Shown here: piece by piece, positions 1 to 8,154 of the stretch | Position numbering within the stretch: the stretch's first letter is position 1 | How the letters are laid out: each line of letters starts with the position of its first letter | From: Lachnospiraceae bacterium | GTDB taxonomy: Bacteria; Bacillota; Clostridia; Lachnospirales; Lachnospiraceae | Length of the DNA: 12,238 nucleotides | Direction: 5' to 3' | Assembly (NCBI GenBank): GCA_014804185.1 | Contig: JAAVAG010000212.1 | Location: 1 to 12,238, forward strand | Translations under genes and position numbers: made by a program | The notes under the pieces: model-generated | What the model saw: only the letters and a program-made list of their open reading frames with translations | The model's database searches: none | Told to the model about the DNA's origin: nothing

Positions 1-118
1 GTTTTACCGTTTTCTGGTTTGTTTCTTTGTCCTTCTGAATTTTCCTGTCGGAATTTTCAGGGCTGCATTGCTGTTTATTTGTCAATGTGCGTCTGCTGCG
101 CTTCCTTTCGGCCGCAAC
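1..118 (-). other. Non-coding transcribed leader leaving the window, possibly of an rRNA operon
   Basis: This stretch lies downstream of the strong promoter at 125-153 and holds no convincing reading frame. On the minus strand it is A-rich and carries an 8-bp direct repeat (GAAAATTC, at 37-44 and 51-58). It also has a TTGACAAATAAACAG-like segment and an A-rich CAAAGAAACAAACCAG segment, which resemble leaders seen before 16S rRNA genes in Clostridia. The rRNA assignment is inferred from general appearance and promoter strength; the gene itself lies outside the window. A highly expressed tRNA or protein gene would fit equally well. Confidence 0.35.
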
Positions 119-124
119 TCAGTC

Positions 125-153
125 ATCATAGCACGGCTTACATTTTCTGTCAA
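125..153 (-). promoter_or_regulatory. Strong sigma-A promoter with UP-like A/T tracts
   Basis: Read on the minus strand, a perfect -35 TTGACA (148-153) is followed by a 17-base spacer and a near-perfect -10 TATGAT (125-130), giving a start near 118. Immediately upstream (about 154-196) are phased runs of A and T, typical of UP elements that bind the RNA polymerase alpha C-terminal domain. It lies past the lipoprotein stop codon and points out of the window, so it drives a separate downstream transcript, probably a highly expressed one. Confidence 0.8.
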
Positions 154-196
154 TAGCTTTTTCAAAAAATTGTAGAAAAAAGTTGTAAAATTTTTC

Positions 197-227
197 CAGT
201 GAATAGAAACGCCGCATTTTCTCACTG
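197..227 (-). terminator. Possible weak terminator after the lipoprotein gene
   Basis: On the minus strand CAGTGA (overlapping the stop codon) can pair with TCACTG, with an inner GAAA/TTTC extension and a small bulge. The next bases are GGAAAAATTTTAC, then ACTTTTTT about a dozen bases on. The stem is AT-rich and the T-run is not adjacent, so termination is uncertain. It is the only candidate end signal for the long minus-strand gene run. Confidence 0.3.
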
Positions 228-971
228 CAGGGTGATTCTTGCACTGTCGGAATCGCTTTTCAGCGTCATTTCCAATGTCTGGATTTCACCGGCGTCTGCT
301 TCCTCAATCTCAGCCAGTATAACCAGCTTTACAGTTTCACCGGCCTCTGCCACTCCCTGATAGGTAGCCAGATCATCCGGCAGAACCGAGGTCAGGATCG
401 GCATGCTCCTGCCGTTCAAAACCAGACGTATTCTGGGTGATTCGGAGAGAAAATCGATCTCTGCCGCGCTGTCGGAGACATTGTGCAGTTCAAAGGACAC
501 TGCCAGTATTCTCATACCCGCCGTGGCCTCCACCATAAAGAAGAATTCTTCATCGCTCTCCTCCGGATAAACGTCACAAAAATATGCACCGGTATAATCT
601 ATGCGTATGCCTTCCAGTCCATAAAATCCCTCCAGTGTGGACTGCACCGCGGTTTCCTGGCTGATATCCGTGGTCTCCGTTTCTTTTACCGGATCCATGC
701 CGCCCTTATTCTGATCATCGGCTCCCTCCGGCTCTTCCGGCGCAGGCGCCTGGCTTGGACTGTTCTCCTCCATGCTCTCATATAATGACAGATCCACCAG
801 CCTGCTCACAGATCTCGCATGATATTTAACCGCAAGCGCCACTGCGTAATTTACAATCTGATCTTCCTGCTCCTGAGTCATTTCCGGGAGTGATGCCCCA
901 CAGCCCGTCAGCAAAAGACCTGCCATCAGGCCCAAAAAAATTCCTGTTATTCCTCTTCTCATATTTTTCAT
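222..971 (-). CDS. Predicted lipoprotein of unknown function
   Basis: This 249-residue protein begins with a lipoprotein signal peptide: basic MKNMRR, a hydrophobic stretch to residue 21, and a lipobox ending L-T-G-C with the lipidated cysteine at residue 24. The mature protein should be anchored on the outer face of the cytoplasmic membrane. An acidic, Pro/Glu/Asp-rich linker follows at about 68-105, then a C-terminal region of alternating hydrophobic residues that looks like a beta-sandwich (about 115-249). I do not recognise the family. The ATG overlaps the stop of the upstream membrane-protein gene (ATGA) and is preceded by GGGAGG at suitable spacing inside that gene. Translation is therefore coupled, and the two products probably act together at the membrane. 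Confidence 0.85.
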   Translation of the reverse strand: MKNMRRGITGIFLGLMAGLLLTGCGASLPEMTQEQEDQIVNYAVALAVKYHARSVSRLVDLSLYESMEENSPSQAPAPEEPEGADDQNKGGMDPVKETETTDISQETAVQSTLEGFYGLEGIRIDYTGAYFCDVYPEESDEEFFFMVEATAGMRILAVSFELHNVSDSAAEIDFLSESPRIRLVLNGRSMPILTSVLPDDLATYQGVAEAGETVKLVILAEIEEADAGEIQTLEMTLKSDSDSARITLQ

Positions 972-3232
972 TTGATACCTCCCTGTCCAGTCTCTCTGTC
1001 CACCATTTTCTTTTCCAGAATAATATAAATACAGGATATTGCCAGAATGATCACTCCCACGATCAAAAACAGCAGCATTTTTTCCCGCAATGGCATCCCC
1101 AAAAAATCATAGAACAAGACTTTAAGGCACACCAGAACAGCAAGCACCAGTCCGTATATCCTGACTTCTTTCCGCGTCAGCGCAAATCCGATTATCACGC
1201 TGCCGATGGCCACCGCCATCAGAATACTGCTGGTAACCAGCGCCGCACCGGCATCACTGATCACCGCCATATAGGTCCAGAACATCACCATAAACAGGTA
1301 TTTCCACCTGAAATCCATACAAAACAACGGCTGAAACGCCAATATCACTACCGCAGTTCCCAACACGGCAAGTATCGTGCAATTTAGATAGCTTGAACTG
1401 CCAAACGATGCAAAACACCAGAACAGCATATACCCCAGGTTTCCATAATTATATATTTTCTGATAACGTCCTCTCCACCATTTCACGTGATTAAACAAAA
1501 GCAGCAGTAAAAACAGCACGCCTACATTGAGTGCAGGTATCAGATCCATCGTTTCCGCAGGCCACAGTTTGCCAACCTGCATCGTTATATAATACGTCAG
1601 CACAAAAGTGATTACCGCCTGATAAAGCGGTTTATAGTGGTAAAGCGCAAATATAGAGAGCAGAAATGCGGCGGCAAAAGCATGACTGTACCATTCAGTC
1701 CCCGACATGAGCGTGGTAGTAAAAAGAACCAGGGCGACAAACACCGTACACAGTGTGATCACAATCTCCGATATTTTCAGTGCTCTGACCCTTGCGAGCA
1801 GCTTAGATGCCAAAAATACCGCCAGAACACTGATTGTCACACTGGTTCTGTCCCCGCGTGCCACATAGCATACAAATACCATGGCAACGAGAGCATAATA
1901 TTGTATCCACTTCAAATTGCTCTTTCGCATCAGGACAAACAGGATAAGCGCGGTCAGACCGTAAGCGGCTACCATAACATGCATCCAGTAGACCGGTATA
2001 TTTCCCGTTTTGAGAACGCTGTATGAGACAAGTTTTGATACCACGCACCATGCATACGGAGCACTCTCCATAAAAAGTGTAAAACCATAAAGAGCGATGA
2101 TCCAGGCATCGTCAACATATGCCCCCTCGTTTCTTCTCTTCCACACATCTTTCTCCATCTGAAGAAAGATAAGCCCAATCACAAATATATTAAGAAGAAT
2201 ATATACCAGTGCCAGTCTGCTGTCAATGGGACTGTTTCCTGCCACCGGAACAGTCATCAGTGTAAGAACCATGTTTGAGATCATATGGGCGACGTGAACC
2301 GCCGTGCGCCCTTTCTTTACCGGCAGAGCAAGCGTCATCACATTCACCAGAAACAGCATACCCGTTACTGTTATAAATTCCAAATCCGAACCGAACCGCG
2401 CTACCGGCATAAAGCAGATATAGCTTCCGATAAAGCTGATCACCTTTATAATGCCGGAATCTTTCTTTCTTCCAATAAATATCGCCAGTATCGTGACCGC
2501 CAGTGTCACCCCCAACGCCACGAGGCTGTTAAAGTTATGCAGATAATACAGATTCAGCAGTGTGGACGCATAGAGGCAACCTATCCCCAGCCCCGTAATA
2601 CCCAGTGAAATTTTTTCCATTCTTCTGCGGATCAGCACCTCAGAAACTGCGATAATTACGGCCGCCATCAGATACAGGCTCAGCCCTTTGATCATACCGC
2701 TCATATAGGTCATGCCCATCATGACAAAAGCAACCAGAATAAAAAGTATCCCGATAATACAGAACAGCCCTGCCCCGATCTGAAATTCCAGATCACTCTT
2801 TTTTTTCACCGGCGGCACTTTATAACCGAAGTTTCCCTGAATTCCCTGGGGAATATACACGGGCTGTGAAAACACCTGGGGCGTAACCGGAGCCGCCGGC
2901 ATCTGCGGCGGTATCTGGCTCACCGGTACCTGCGGCACAGCCGGTTCTGCCGGCATCTGCGGCGGTATCTGGCTCACCGGCGTCTGCGGCACAACCGGGC
3001 TCGTCGGCGTCTGCGGCACAACCGGCATATGAAGACTCTGGTAAATCTTGTAATTGTTATCAATCTCGTTGGACAGAAGGTTCGCGTCCCGCACATTCTG
3101 ATCCAGTCTTGTCTGCGCCTGCATCAGATATTGCGTAAAACGCTCATCCACCGACTCCTGCCGCATTCTGTTTATCTTTGCCTGAATATTCTCCAGACTG
3201 CCATAGTCTCTCTCCTGACCGTTTCCGTCCAC
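968..3232 (-). CDS. Large multi-pass membrane protein, DUF2339-like
   Basis: This is a 754-residue integral membrane protein. Residues 10-65 are a helical, likely coiled-coil segment, 70-127 are Pro/Gln-rich with an 18-residue repeat, and from about 150 to the end there are many closely packed hydrophobic helices (roughly eighteen or more) with short basic loops. A cytoplasmic coil plus Pro-rich linker ahead of a helix bundle is the layout of the DUF2339 family, whose function is not established. The start is GTG at 3232, with TTGGAGGCG seven bases upstream; no ATG nearby is as well placed. It ends in a 4-base overlap with the downstream lipoprotein gene and starts 31 bases after the HD-domain gene. 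A polymer or envelope-related role would be a guess. Confidence 0.8.
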   Translation of the reverse strand: MDGNGQERDYGSLENIQAKINRMRQESVDERFTQYLMQAQTRLDQNVRDANLLSNEIDNNYKIYQSLHMPVVPQTPTSPVVPQTPVSQIPPQMPAEPAVPQVPVSQIPPQMPAAPVTPQVFSQPVYIPQGIQGNFGYKVPPVKKKSDLEFQIGAGLFCIIGILFILVAFVMMGMTYMSGMIKGLSLYLMAAVIIAVSEVLIRRRMEKISLGITGLGIGCLYASTLLNLYYLHNFNSLVALGVTLAVTILAIFIGRKKDSGIIKVISFIGSYICFMPVARFGSDLEFITVTGMLFLVNVMTLALPVKKGRTAVHVAHMISNMVLTLMTVPVAGNSPIDSRLALVYILLNIFVIGLIFLQMEKDVWKRRNEGAYVDDAWIIALYGFTLFMESAPYAWCVVSKLVSYSVLKTGNIPVYWMHVMVAAYGLTALILFVLMRKSNLKWIQYYALVAMVFVCYVARGDRTSVTISVLAVFLASKLLARVRALKISEIVITLCTVFVALVLFTTTLMSGTEWYSHAFAAAFLLSIFALYHYKPLYQAVITFVLTYYITMQVGKLWPAETMDLIPALNVGVLFLLLLLFNHVKWWRGRYQKIYNYGNLGYMLFWCFASFGSSSYLNCTILAVLGTAVVILAFQPLFCMDFRWKYLFMVMFWTYMAVISDAGAALVTSSILMAVAIGSVIIGFALTRKEVRIYGLVLAVLVCLKVLFYDFLGMPLREKMLLFLIVGVIILAISCIYIILEKKMVDRETGQGGIK
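2895..3020 (-). repeat. In-frame Pro-rich tandem repeat within the membrane protein gene
   Basis: A 32-base segment occurs identically at 2895-2926 and 2949-2980, a period of 54 bases or 18 codons, with degenerate partial units continuing to about 3020. It encodes VSQIPPQMPA twice (residues 86-95 and 104-113) plus related VPQTP units. The near-identical DNA suggests recent slippage or unequal exchange, so unit number may differ between strains. Confidence 0.85.
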
Positions 3233-3263
3233 TGCGCCGCCTCCAATTATAGTTCTCGTTTTT

Positions 3264-3857
3264 TTATAGTTCCGTTTTTATATTTCCGTTTTCTATATTT
3301 TTCCGGATCAGTCCGTCCGAGAGTTCATACAGCCGCTCCGATCCCGCTTTTGTCCTGATATGTCTTCCGTAGATCTGCTTTGCCGTGACCTGATGCGCTT
3401 TCCAGTCGCCGCCGTTGTTGCTGTCATTGAGAAGCAGGGGCTGAAGGTTATCCATGGCACGGACAAATCTGGCTTCCGCCGTTTTATTCTCCTCGAATTC
3501 CTCGAAAATCTCCTGCAGTTCCTGTTTCTGATCCTCCGGTAAAAGAGAATAGATCCGCTCTTTCGCCGCGTCCTCACGCGCCTTTTTGGTCTTTTCCCCC
3601 TCATCGTCATAGGCATATGTATCACCGGCGTCGATTTCCACCACATCATGGATCAGGCACATAATCATCACTCTGGCAATATCCACCGGCTCATTTGCAT
3701 ATTCTTTCAGAAGATAGGCCATAACCGCCATATGCCACGCATGCTCGGCGTCGTTTTCATTTCTTCCTCCGCCTGATAGATGCGTCTGACGAAAAATATT
3801 CTTTTCCTTGTCGATCTCCAATATGAAATCCAGTTGTTTTTTCAGTCTTGTATCCAT
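3264..3857 (-). CDS. HD-domain phosphohydrolase, YfbR/HDDC2-like 5'-nucleotidase
   Basis: This 197-residue protein matches the length and motif order of the YfbR/HDDC2 branch of the HD superfamily, which removes phosphate from deoxynucleoside monophosphates using a divalent metal. The metal ligands are visible: H39 (in AEHAWH), H70-D71 (LIHDVVEIDAGD), E74 nearby, and D136 (VRAMDNLQPLL). R32 lies where YfbR has its substrate-contacting arginine. The C-terminal third is helical. The protein is cytoplasmic, with no signal peptide. It starts 26 bases after hflX with AGAGG upstream of the ATG, so it is probably in the same transcript. Substrate is inferred from the family; other HD phosphatases of small nucleotides cannot be excluded. 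Confidence 0.85.
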   Translation of the reverse strand: MDTRLKKQLDFILEIDKEKNIFRQTHLSGGGRNENDAEHAWHMAVMAYLLKEYANEPVDIARVMIMCLIHDVVEIDAGDTYAYDDEGEKTKKAREDAAKERIYSLLPEDQKQELQEIFEEFEENKTAEARFVRAMDNLQPLLLNDSNNGGDWKAHQVTAKQIYGRHIRTKAGSERLYELSDGLIRKNIENGNIKTEL

Positions 3858-3883
3858 AATGACCTCTGTCTTCTTTCCTCCGG

Positions 3884-5149
3884 TCAGGAGGAAACTCTAT
3901 ACGCTTTACATCTCTCATGATCGCTCTGTCTGCAGTTTACCACCAAACGCACTCCATTTTCAAGATATTCACGCGAAATAACCCCTCCGTTTTCCAACAG
4001 ATAGGATAAAATGTTTCCTTTATCATACGGAATGAGATATTGTTCCGTGCTGTTTTCCGCATACAATATCTGTGTGATCCTCTCCGCCAGTTCCGCAATC
4101 CCGTCCCCGCTTTTTGCGGACATATAAATGCGGTTGTCGGATACGGCCGGAATTTTGGGGCCGCACAGATCAACCTTATTATAGACATAAATCACCGGAA
4201 TGTCACCGGCTCCCATCTCCCGAAGCGTCTCCTCCGTAACTTTTATGTGCCGTTTATAATTTTCATCGGAAAAATCCACCACATGGAGCAGCAGGTCCGC
4301 CTCGCGCACCTCATCCAATGTAGAGCGAAACGCCTTGATCAGCCCATGGGGCAGCTTATGAATAAACCCCACTGTATCGGACAGAAAGAAGTCCCTGTTA
4401 TCTCCCCTGCTGATCAAACGAACGTAAGTCTCCAGAGTGGCAAAGAGCATATCCTCCTCAAAAACCTTTTTGGATTCGTCTCCTATATATGCCTCCACCA
4501 TTCCGTTCATCAGAGTGGATTTTCCCGCATTGGTATATCCCACCAGGCAGACCCGCGGGACATTGGAACGGACTCTTTTCTTCCGCTGAATCTCTTTCTC
4601 GGTGGACACTTCCTCCAGTTCTTTTTTCAGTTCCGCAATGCGGTGTTCAATCTTGCGCCTGTCCAGTTCCAGCTTTTTTTCACCGGCACCCTTATTGCTC
4701 AGGTTTCCGCTGGTGCCGCCCTGGCGTCCAAGCGAATCGTGCATTCCCACCAGTCTGGGAAGCATATACTGCAGCCTGGCCGTTTCCACCTGCAGTTTTG
4801 CCTCACGGGTTCTGGCGCGCCGTGAAAAAATATCCAGAATCAGAGAAGTCCTGTCCATAACGGGCATATCCAGCTCTTTCTGCAGATTCCGCATCTGCGA
4901 GGGCGACAGGGCATTGTCAAAAACCGCCGCTTCCGCTCCCACATCCTGTGCAAACGCCCTGGCCTCCGCCACCTTTCCGCTGCCGATATATAACGCTTTG
5001 TTAACCGTTTCCAGTTTCTGTGTGATGATGCCCGCCACCTGCATCATGCACGCCTCCGCAAGGCCGGACAGTTCTTTCATGGAGGTTTCAAATTCTTCGT
5101 CCTCTCCGGTATCCGCTCCGATCAGAAGCACTTTCTGTCTCTCCGTCAT
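3884..5149 (-). CDS. hflX: GTPase HflX, ribosome-splitting stress factor
   Basis: HflX is a cytoplasmic GTPase that binds 50S subunits and splits stalled or hibernating ribosomes. From the start used here (421 residues), the N-terminal HflX-specific domain spans about 5-190, including the Gly-rich GRQGGTSGN stretch (142-149) and a long helical hairpin (about 155-190). The G domain follows: G1 GYTNAGKST (204-212), a switch I threonine in TLETYV, G3 DTVG (258-261), G4 NKVD (324-327) and G5 SAK (344-346). A C-terminal domain ends at 421. Length is normal and all GTP-binding motifs are intact. I prefer the ATG at 5149, with GGGAG seven bases upstream; an in-frame ATG at 5170 with a poorer AGGACGG site would add seven residues. 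It follows the sensor kinase gene closely. Confidence 0.95.
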   Translation of the reverse strand: MTERQKVLLIGADTGEDEEFETSMKELSGLAEACMMQVAGIITQKLETVNKALYIGSGKVAEARAFAQDVGAEAAVFDNALSPSQMRNLQKELDMPVMDRTSLILDIFSRRARTREAKLQVETARLQYMLPRLVGMHDSLGRQGGTSGNLSNKGAGEKKLELDRRKIEHRIAELKKELEEVSTEKEIQRKKRVRSNVPRVCLVGYTNAGKSTLMNGMVEAYIGDESKKVFEEDMLFATLETYVRLISRGDNRDFFLSDTVGFIHKLPHGLIKAFRSTLDEVREADLLLHVVDFSDENYKRHIKVTEETLREMGAGDIPVIYVYNKVDLCGPKIPAVSDNRIYMSAKSGDGIAELAERITQILYAENSTEQYLIPYDKGNILSYLLENGGVISREYLENGVRLVVNCRQSDHERCKAYRVSS

Positions 5150-5206
5150 CTTTATACTCCCTGCACGCATGTTTTCCGTCCTGATTCGGAAATAACTGCG
5201 CCGCTT

Positions 5207-6697
5207 TCAGTTTACGGTCTCCAGTTCAAACCAGAACTCCACACCGTTTTCATAGTTTGCTGCTCCATAATGCTGATTCATAGATTCCATAATTGCTTTT
5301 ACAATGGACAGTCCCACACCGCTGCCGCCATACTGTCTGGTTCTGGCCTTATCCACCTTATAGAACTTCTCCCAGATATGACCGATGCACTCCTCCGGTA
5401 TGGGCTTCCCTGTATTGAAAACGGAGATCCGAACCGTCTTTTCTCTCCGCAGCAGCTTCACATCAACGATTTTCTCCCCTTCCGCATGGTTTACCGCATT
5501 GGAAAAATAGTTCATAAACACTTCCTCTGTTTTGAACTCATCCGCCCACACATAGACAGCGTCATAGTGATCCATTCTCACCGAAACTCCATTTTGTCTG
5601 GTCAAAATCTGCGCCGACTGTATATAATTGCAGATCAGATCCACCACGTCAAAACGTTCCATGGAGACATTGTCGTTTCCAAATTCCAGCTGATTCAGTG
5701 TCATCAGTTCTTTTACCATATGGTTCATTTTGGCGGCCTCGTCCACAATGACATCACAGTAAAACCTGCGGCTCTCGGGATCGTCGTTGATCTCCTCCTG
5801 CAGCCCCTCCGCATATCCCTGAATCAGTGCTATAGGCGTTTTTAATTCATGGGAAACATTGGAGAGAAATTCCTTTCTCATCACGTCGATCTGATTTTTT
5901 TTCTCAATATCTTTCTGCAGTTCGTTGTTTGCTGTCTTCAATTCACTGATCGTCTTCTCAAGCGTCTCCGACAAGCGGTTGATATTATCCCCCAGAAGCG
6001 CGATTTCCGTATGGTCCCCGCCCGTATATTTTGCCTCAAAATCAAGCCGTGTCATGCGCTCGGAAATATCCGCCAGTTCCAGAATAGGCTCGGTGATTTT
6101 TTTCGTCACCAGCCACACGACAATGCTGCTGAGCCCAATGGCAATCATGCCGATATAGATCAGGAAACGATTGGCCAGTTCCACACTCTCCGTCACATTT
6201 GCGAGAGGAGCCCTGAGCATGATATACGTCCCCGTCCCCACTATGCCATGCAGTTCCATATACTCAAACCTTGTGTCCGAATCGATCATTTTCAGAAGGA
6301 TATACCCCTCTCTCTGCTCTATGACCTCCGTCCCGGGCGCCTGCGCTCCATACAGGTAGTCGCGTATTCTCCGATTCAGTGTCTTGCTGTCACTTCCGTA
6401 ATAATAGAGAACCTCCGAATCCGCATCCAGCACGATTCCGCTGATATTGGCCCTTGCAGAAAGTGCCAGCAGCTGATCGGTAAATTCTTCCTCCCCCGTC
6501 TGCTCCTCAAGAATCATATCGATAATCTTATGATAGCCCGTAATCAGATCCTGCTTACGATTTTTTTCATAATAAGACTGCAGAAAAGTACTGTTGATGA
6601 CCCAGCAGAACAGAACCGTGCCCGTCATAAGAGCGATAAAGCTGAATGCCATGCGGCGCTTGATCGAATGTTTTACCGTATGCTTTGCTCTCCCCAT
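5207..6697 (-). CDS. Sensor histidine kinase (HAMP, HisKA, HATPase)
   Basis: This is a 496-residue membrane kinase. A basic N-terminus leads into a first transmembrane helix at about 16-37, an extracytoplasmic sensor region of about 135 residues (38-172), a second helix at about 176-198, a HAMP linker (200-253), and a coiled stretch to 275. The dimerisation domain has the phospho-accepting H283 in SNVSHELKTP. The ATP-binding domain shows an N-box (N400 in NYFSNAVNHAEG), a G1 box reading NTGKPIP (428-434) with Asn in place of the usual Asp, and a G2 box GGSGVGLSI (457-465). Its ATG shares one base with the regulator's TAA stop (TAATG), the classic coupling for a cognate pair. The signal sensed cannot be told from sequence. 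Confidence 0.93.
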   Translation of the reverse strand: MGRAKHTVKHSIKRRMAFSFIALMTGTVLFCWVINSTFLQSYYEKNRKQDLITGYHKIIDMILEEQTGEEEFTDQLLALSARANISGIVLDADSEVLYYYGSDSKTLNRRIRDYLYGAQAPGTEVIEQREGYILLKMIDSDTRFEYMELHGIVGTGTYIMLRAPLANVTESVELANRFLIYIGMIAIGLSSIVVWLVTKKITEPILELADISERMTRLDFEAKYTGGDHTEIALLGDNINRLSETLEKTISELKTANNELQKDIEKKNQIDVMRKEFLSNVSHELKTPIALIQGYAEGLQEEINDDPESRRFYCDVIVDEAAKMNHMVKELMTLNQLEFGNDNVSMERFDVVDLICNYIQSAQILTRQNGVSVRMDHYDAVYVWADEFKTEEVFMNYFSNAVNHAEGEKIVDVKLLRREKTVRISVFNTGKPIPEECIGHIWEKFYKVDKARTRQYGGSGVGLSIVKAIMESMNQHYGAANYENGVEFWFELETVN

Positions 6698-7374
6698 TAT
6701 CCTTCCTCAAACTTATACCCAAGGCCCCAGACCGTTTTGATCATGTCTCCTTTTTCCCCCATCTTGCTGCGCAATTTCTTCACATGGGTATCTATTGTTC
6801 TGGCGTCTCCGAAATAGTCATAATTCCAGACGCTGTTCAGGATTTTCTCTCTTGAGAGTGCGATGCCCCTGTTCTCTGCGAAATAGACCAACAGTTCAAA
6901 CTCCTTATAGCTTAATTCGATGGACCTGCCGTCGATCAATACTACGTGGGCCGCCTTGTCAATCTCAATGCCGCCCACCCGTATTACATCCTCTGCGCTG
7001 ACCTGACCGGTTCTCCTCAGGATCGCTTCCACCCTCGCCACCAGGATTTTGGGGCTGAAAGGCTTAGATATATATTCATCAACGCCAAGCTGGAATCCCT
7101 GCAGTTCGTCCTGTTCTTCCCCCTTTGCCGTCAGCATGATAATCGGCACTTTGGAATATTCCCTGATTTCCCTGCAAACCTGCCATCCATCCATCCTGGG
7201 CATCATCACATCCAGAATGATCAGGGCGATATCCTGCTTTTCAAAAAACAGATCCACAGCCTCTCTGCCGTCCTCCGCCTCCAGCACTTCATAGTTGCAC
7301 TTCACCAGAAAATCACGCACCAGCTTGCGCATCCGGCTCTCGTCGTCCACCACCAATATCTTTAATTTCTCCAT
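6697..7374 (-). CDS. OmpR-family response regulator
   Basis: This 225-residue two-domain regulator is phosphorylated by the adjacent kinase and binds DNA. The receiver domain (1-120) has the acidic pair D10-D11, phosphoacceptor D55 (IILDVMMP), T82 and K104 (ISKPF), all canonical. The C-terminal winged helix (about 128-225) is of the OmpR/PhoB type, ending in the recognisable TVWGLGYKFE motif. The ATG at 7374 has AGAAAGG nine bases upstream. The gene begins 67 bases after the preceding membrane-protein gene, a gap that may hold its own promoter. Targets are unknown. Confidence 0.95.
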   Translation of the reverse strand: MEKLKILVVDDESRMRKLVRDFLVKCNYEVLEAEDGREAVDLFFEKQDIALIILDVMMPRMDGWQVCREIREYSKVPIIMLTAKGEEQDELQGFQLGVDEYISKPFSPKILVARVEAILRRTGQVSAEDVIRVGGIEIDKAAHVVLIDGRSIELSYKEFELLVYFAENRGIALSREKILNSVWNYDYFGDARTIDTHVKKLRSKMGEKGDMIKTVWGLGYKFEEG

Positions 7375-7402
7375 ATCAATAAGCCTTTCTCTGTCATTTC
7401 TT

Positions 7403-7430
7403 ATTATGATACCGAGAAATTATGTTTAAA
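7403..7430 (-). promoter_or_regulatory. Tentative promoter for the two-component operon
   Basis: In the 67-base gap before the regulator, the minus strand has TTTAAA (7425-7430), a 16-base spacer and CATAAT (7403-7408). The -10 is good and the -35 poor, which would fit an activated or autoregulated promoter. No clear direct repeats for OmpR-type binding are visible. Read-through from upstream is also possible. Confidence 0.3.
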
Positions 7431-7441
7431 ATGTGAAAAGA

Positions 7442-8011
7442 CTACTCATTTGCCTCAATTTTCAGTTCTCTCTCCTTTTCACGAACCACCTTTTCCCGCT
7501 GCGTCAGTTCCTGCTCCCATTCGGAATACTTGTTCGTAATCGCTGTCTCATAATTCAGGATATTCGGCTGATCACTTTTCAGCGCAATGACAAACATGGC
7601 GCCTACCGCTATAAGCAGCACAAGATTCAGCAGCAGCGAAACAGGCAGCAGTACTTTCCGCCTGGGTTCAGGCGGCTGGACACGATTTCTCGCAGGCTGC
7701 GTGGCCTGCCTCATTCTGGGCTGAAAACTTACAAACAGCCTGATGGGCGGAATGTCTTCATTCCTGATCTCCTCCGAAGCAAGCAGATATTGCTGTATTG
7801 ATTTCAAATATTCATATCCTACGGGTGTCTTGAAGATCCGCTCGTCTATGGACTTCTGATAGATCTGCAGCACTGTATCCGGCATATTGTAATCCATGTG
7901 TTTCTCCAGATAAGCGATCTTTTTTTCCTCCTGGCTCGCCAGCTGCGCGTCGTCTTCTCCGACAAAACAGTATCCTCTCACCACGCGTGCGTCCTGATTT
8001 TCTTCACTCAT
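7442..8011 (-). CDS. Small single-pass membrane protein, unknown
   Basis: This 189-residue protein is of no family I recognise. Residues 1-100 are soluble and mixed helical, and 101-118 are Pro/Arg-rich. One strong transmembrane helix spans about 120-144, and the C-terminus (about 152-187) is very rich in Glu, Lys and Arg with coiled-coil spacing. There is no signal peptide, so the N-terminal part should be cytoplasmic and the coil outside, if the positive-inside rule holds (RRK just before the helix). I chose the ATG at 8011, which follows AAAGGTG by seven bases. The frame is open to an ATG at 8092, but that extension would translate through a 14-bp hairpin and gives an unlikely peptide. It lies between the helicase fusion and the two-component pair. 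Confidence 0.75.
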   Translation of the reverse strand: MSEENQDARVVRGYCFVGEDDAQLASQEEKKIAYLEKHMDYNMPDTVLQIYQKSIDERIFKTPVGYEYLKSIQQYLLASEEIRNEDIPPIRLFVSFQPRMRQATQPARNRVQPPEPRRKVLLPVSLLLNLVLLIAVGAMFVIALKSDQPNILNYETAITNKYSEWEQELTQREKVVREKERELKIEANE

Positions 8012-8046
8012 GTCCTCACACCTTTCCCAGACTCCAAAGTTACTTT

Positions 8047-8079
8047 CACCTGCGCGGTTGCAATCCAACCGCACAGGTG
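8047..8079. other. Strong 14-bp hairpin between the helicase and the membrane-protein gene
   Basis: Two 14-base arms (8047-8060 and 8066-8079) pair around a 5-base loop with only one G-U or A-C position depending on strand. On the plus strand the stem is followed, three bases on, by TTTTT, giving terminator shape. On the minus strand, the direction of the genes, it is followed by AAAGTAACTTTGG and so lacks a T-run. It could be an RNA-processing or stability element in a shared transcript, or a terminator for antisense transcription. The 8012-8154 gap has nothing else clear beyond an AT-rich imperfect inverted repeat right after the helicase stop. Confidence 0.7.
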
Positions 8080-8154
8080 GAGTTTTTCTCATTTTATCAC
8101 CACCCCGGCATTATCTCAATATGAAAATTTTGCAGCCGCACAAATAGAAATTTT

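Noticed and set aside
2895..3020. CRISPR-like repeats
   Set aside because: Only two exact units, in frame within a Pro-rich coding segment, with no unique spacers of uniform length.
5207..6697. Kinase inactivated by Asn in the G1 box (NTGKPIP)
   Set aside because: Asn at this place is common in related Firmicutes kinases, and the other ATP-binding motifs and H283 are intact.
5849..6817. Plus-strand open frame opposite the kinase and regulator
   Set aside because: It overlaps two well-supported genes in antisense, has an unnatural composition and shows no motif.
8012..8092. Longer start (8092) for the small membrane protein
   Set aside because: The extension reads through the 14-bp hairpin and gives an atypical peptide, while the ATG at 8011 has a good AAAGGTG site.
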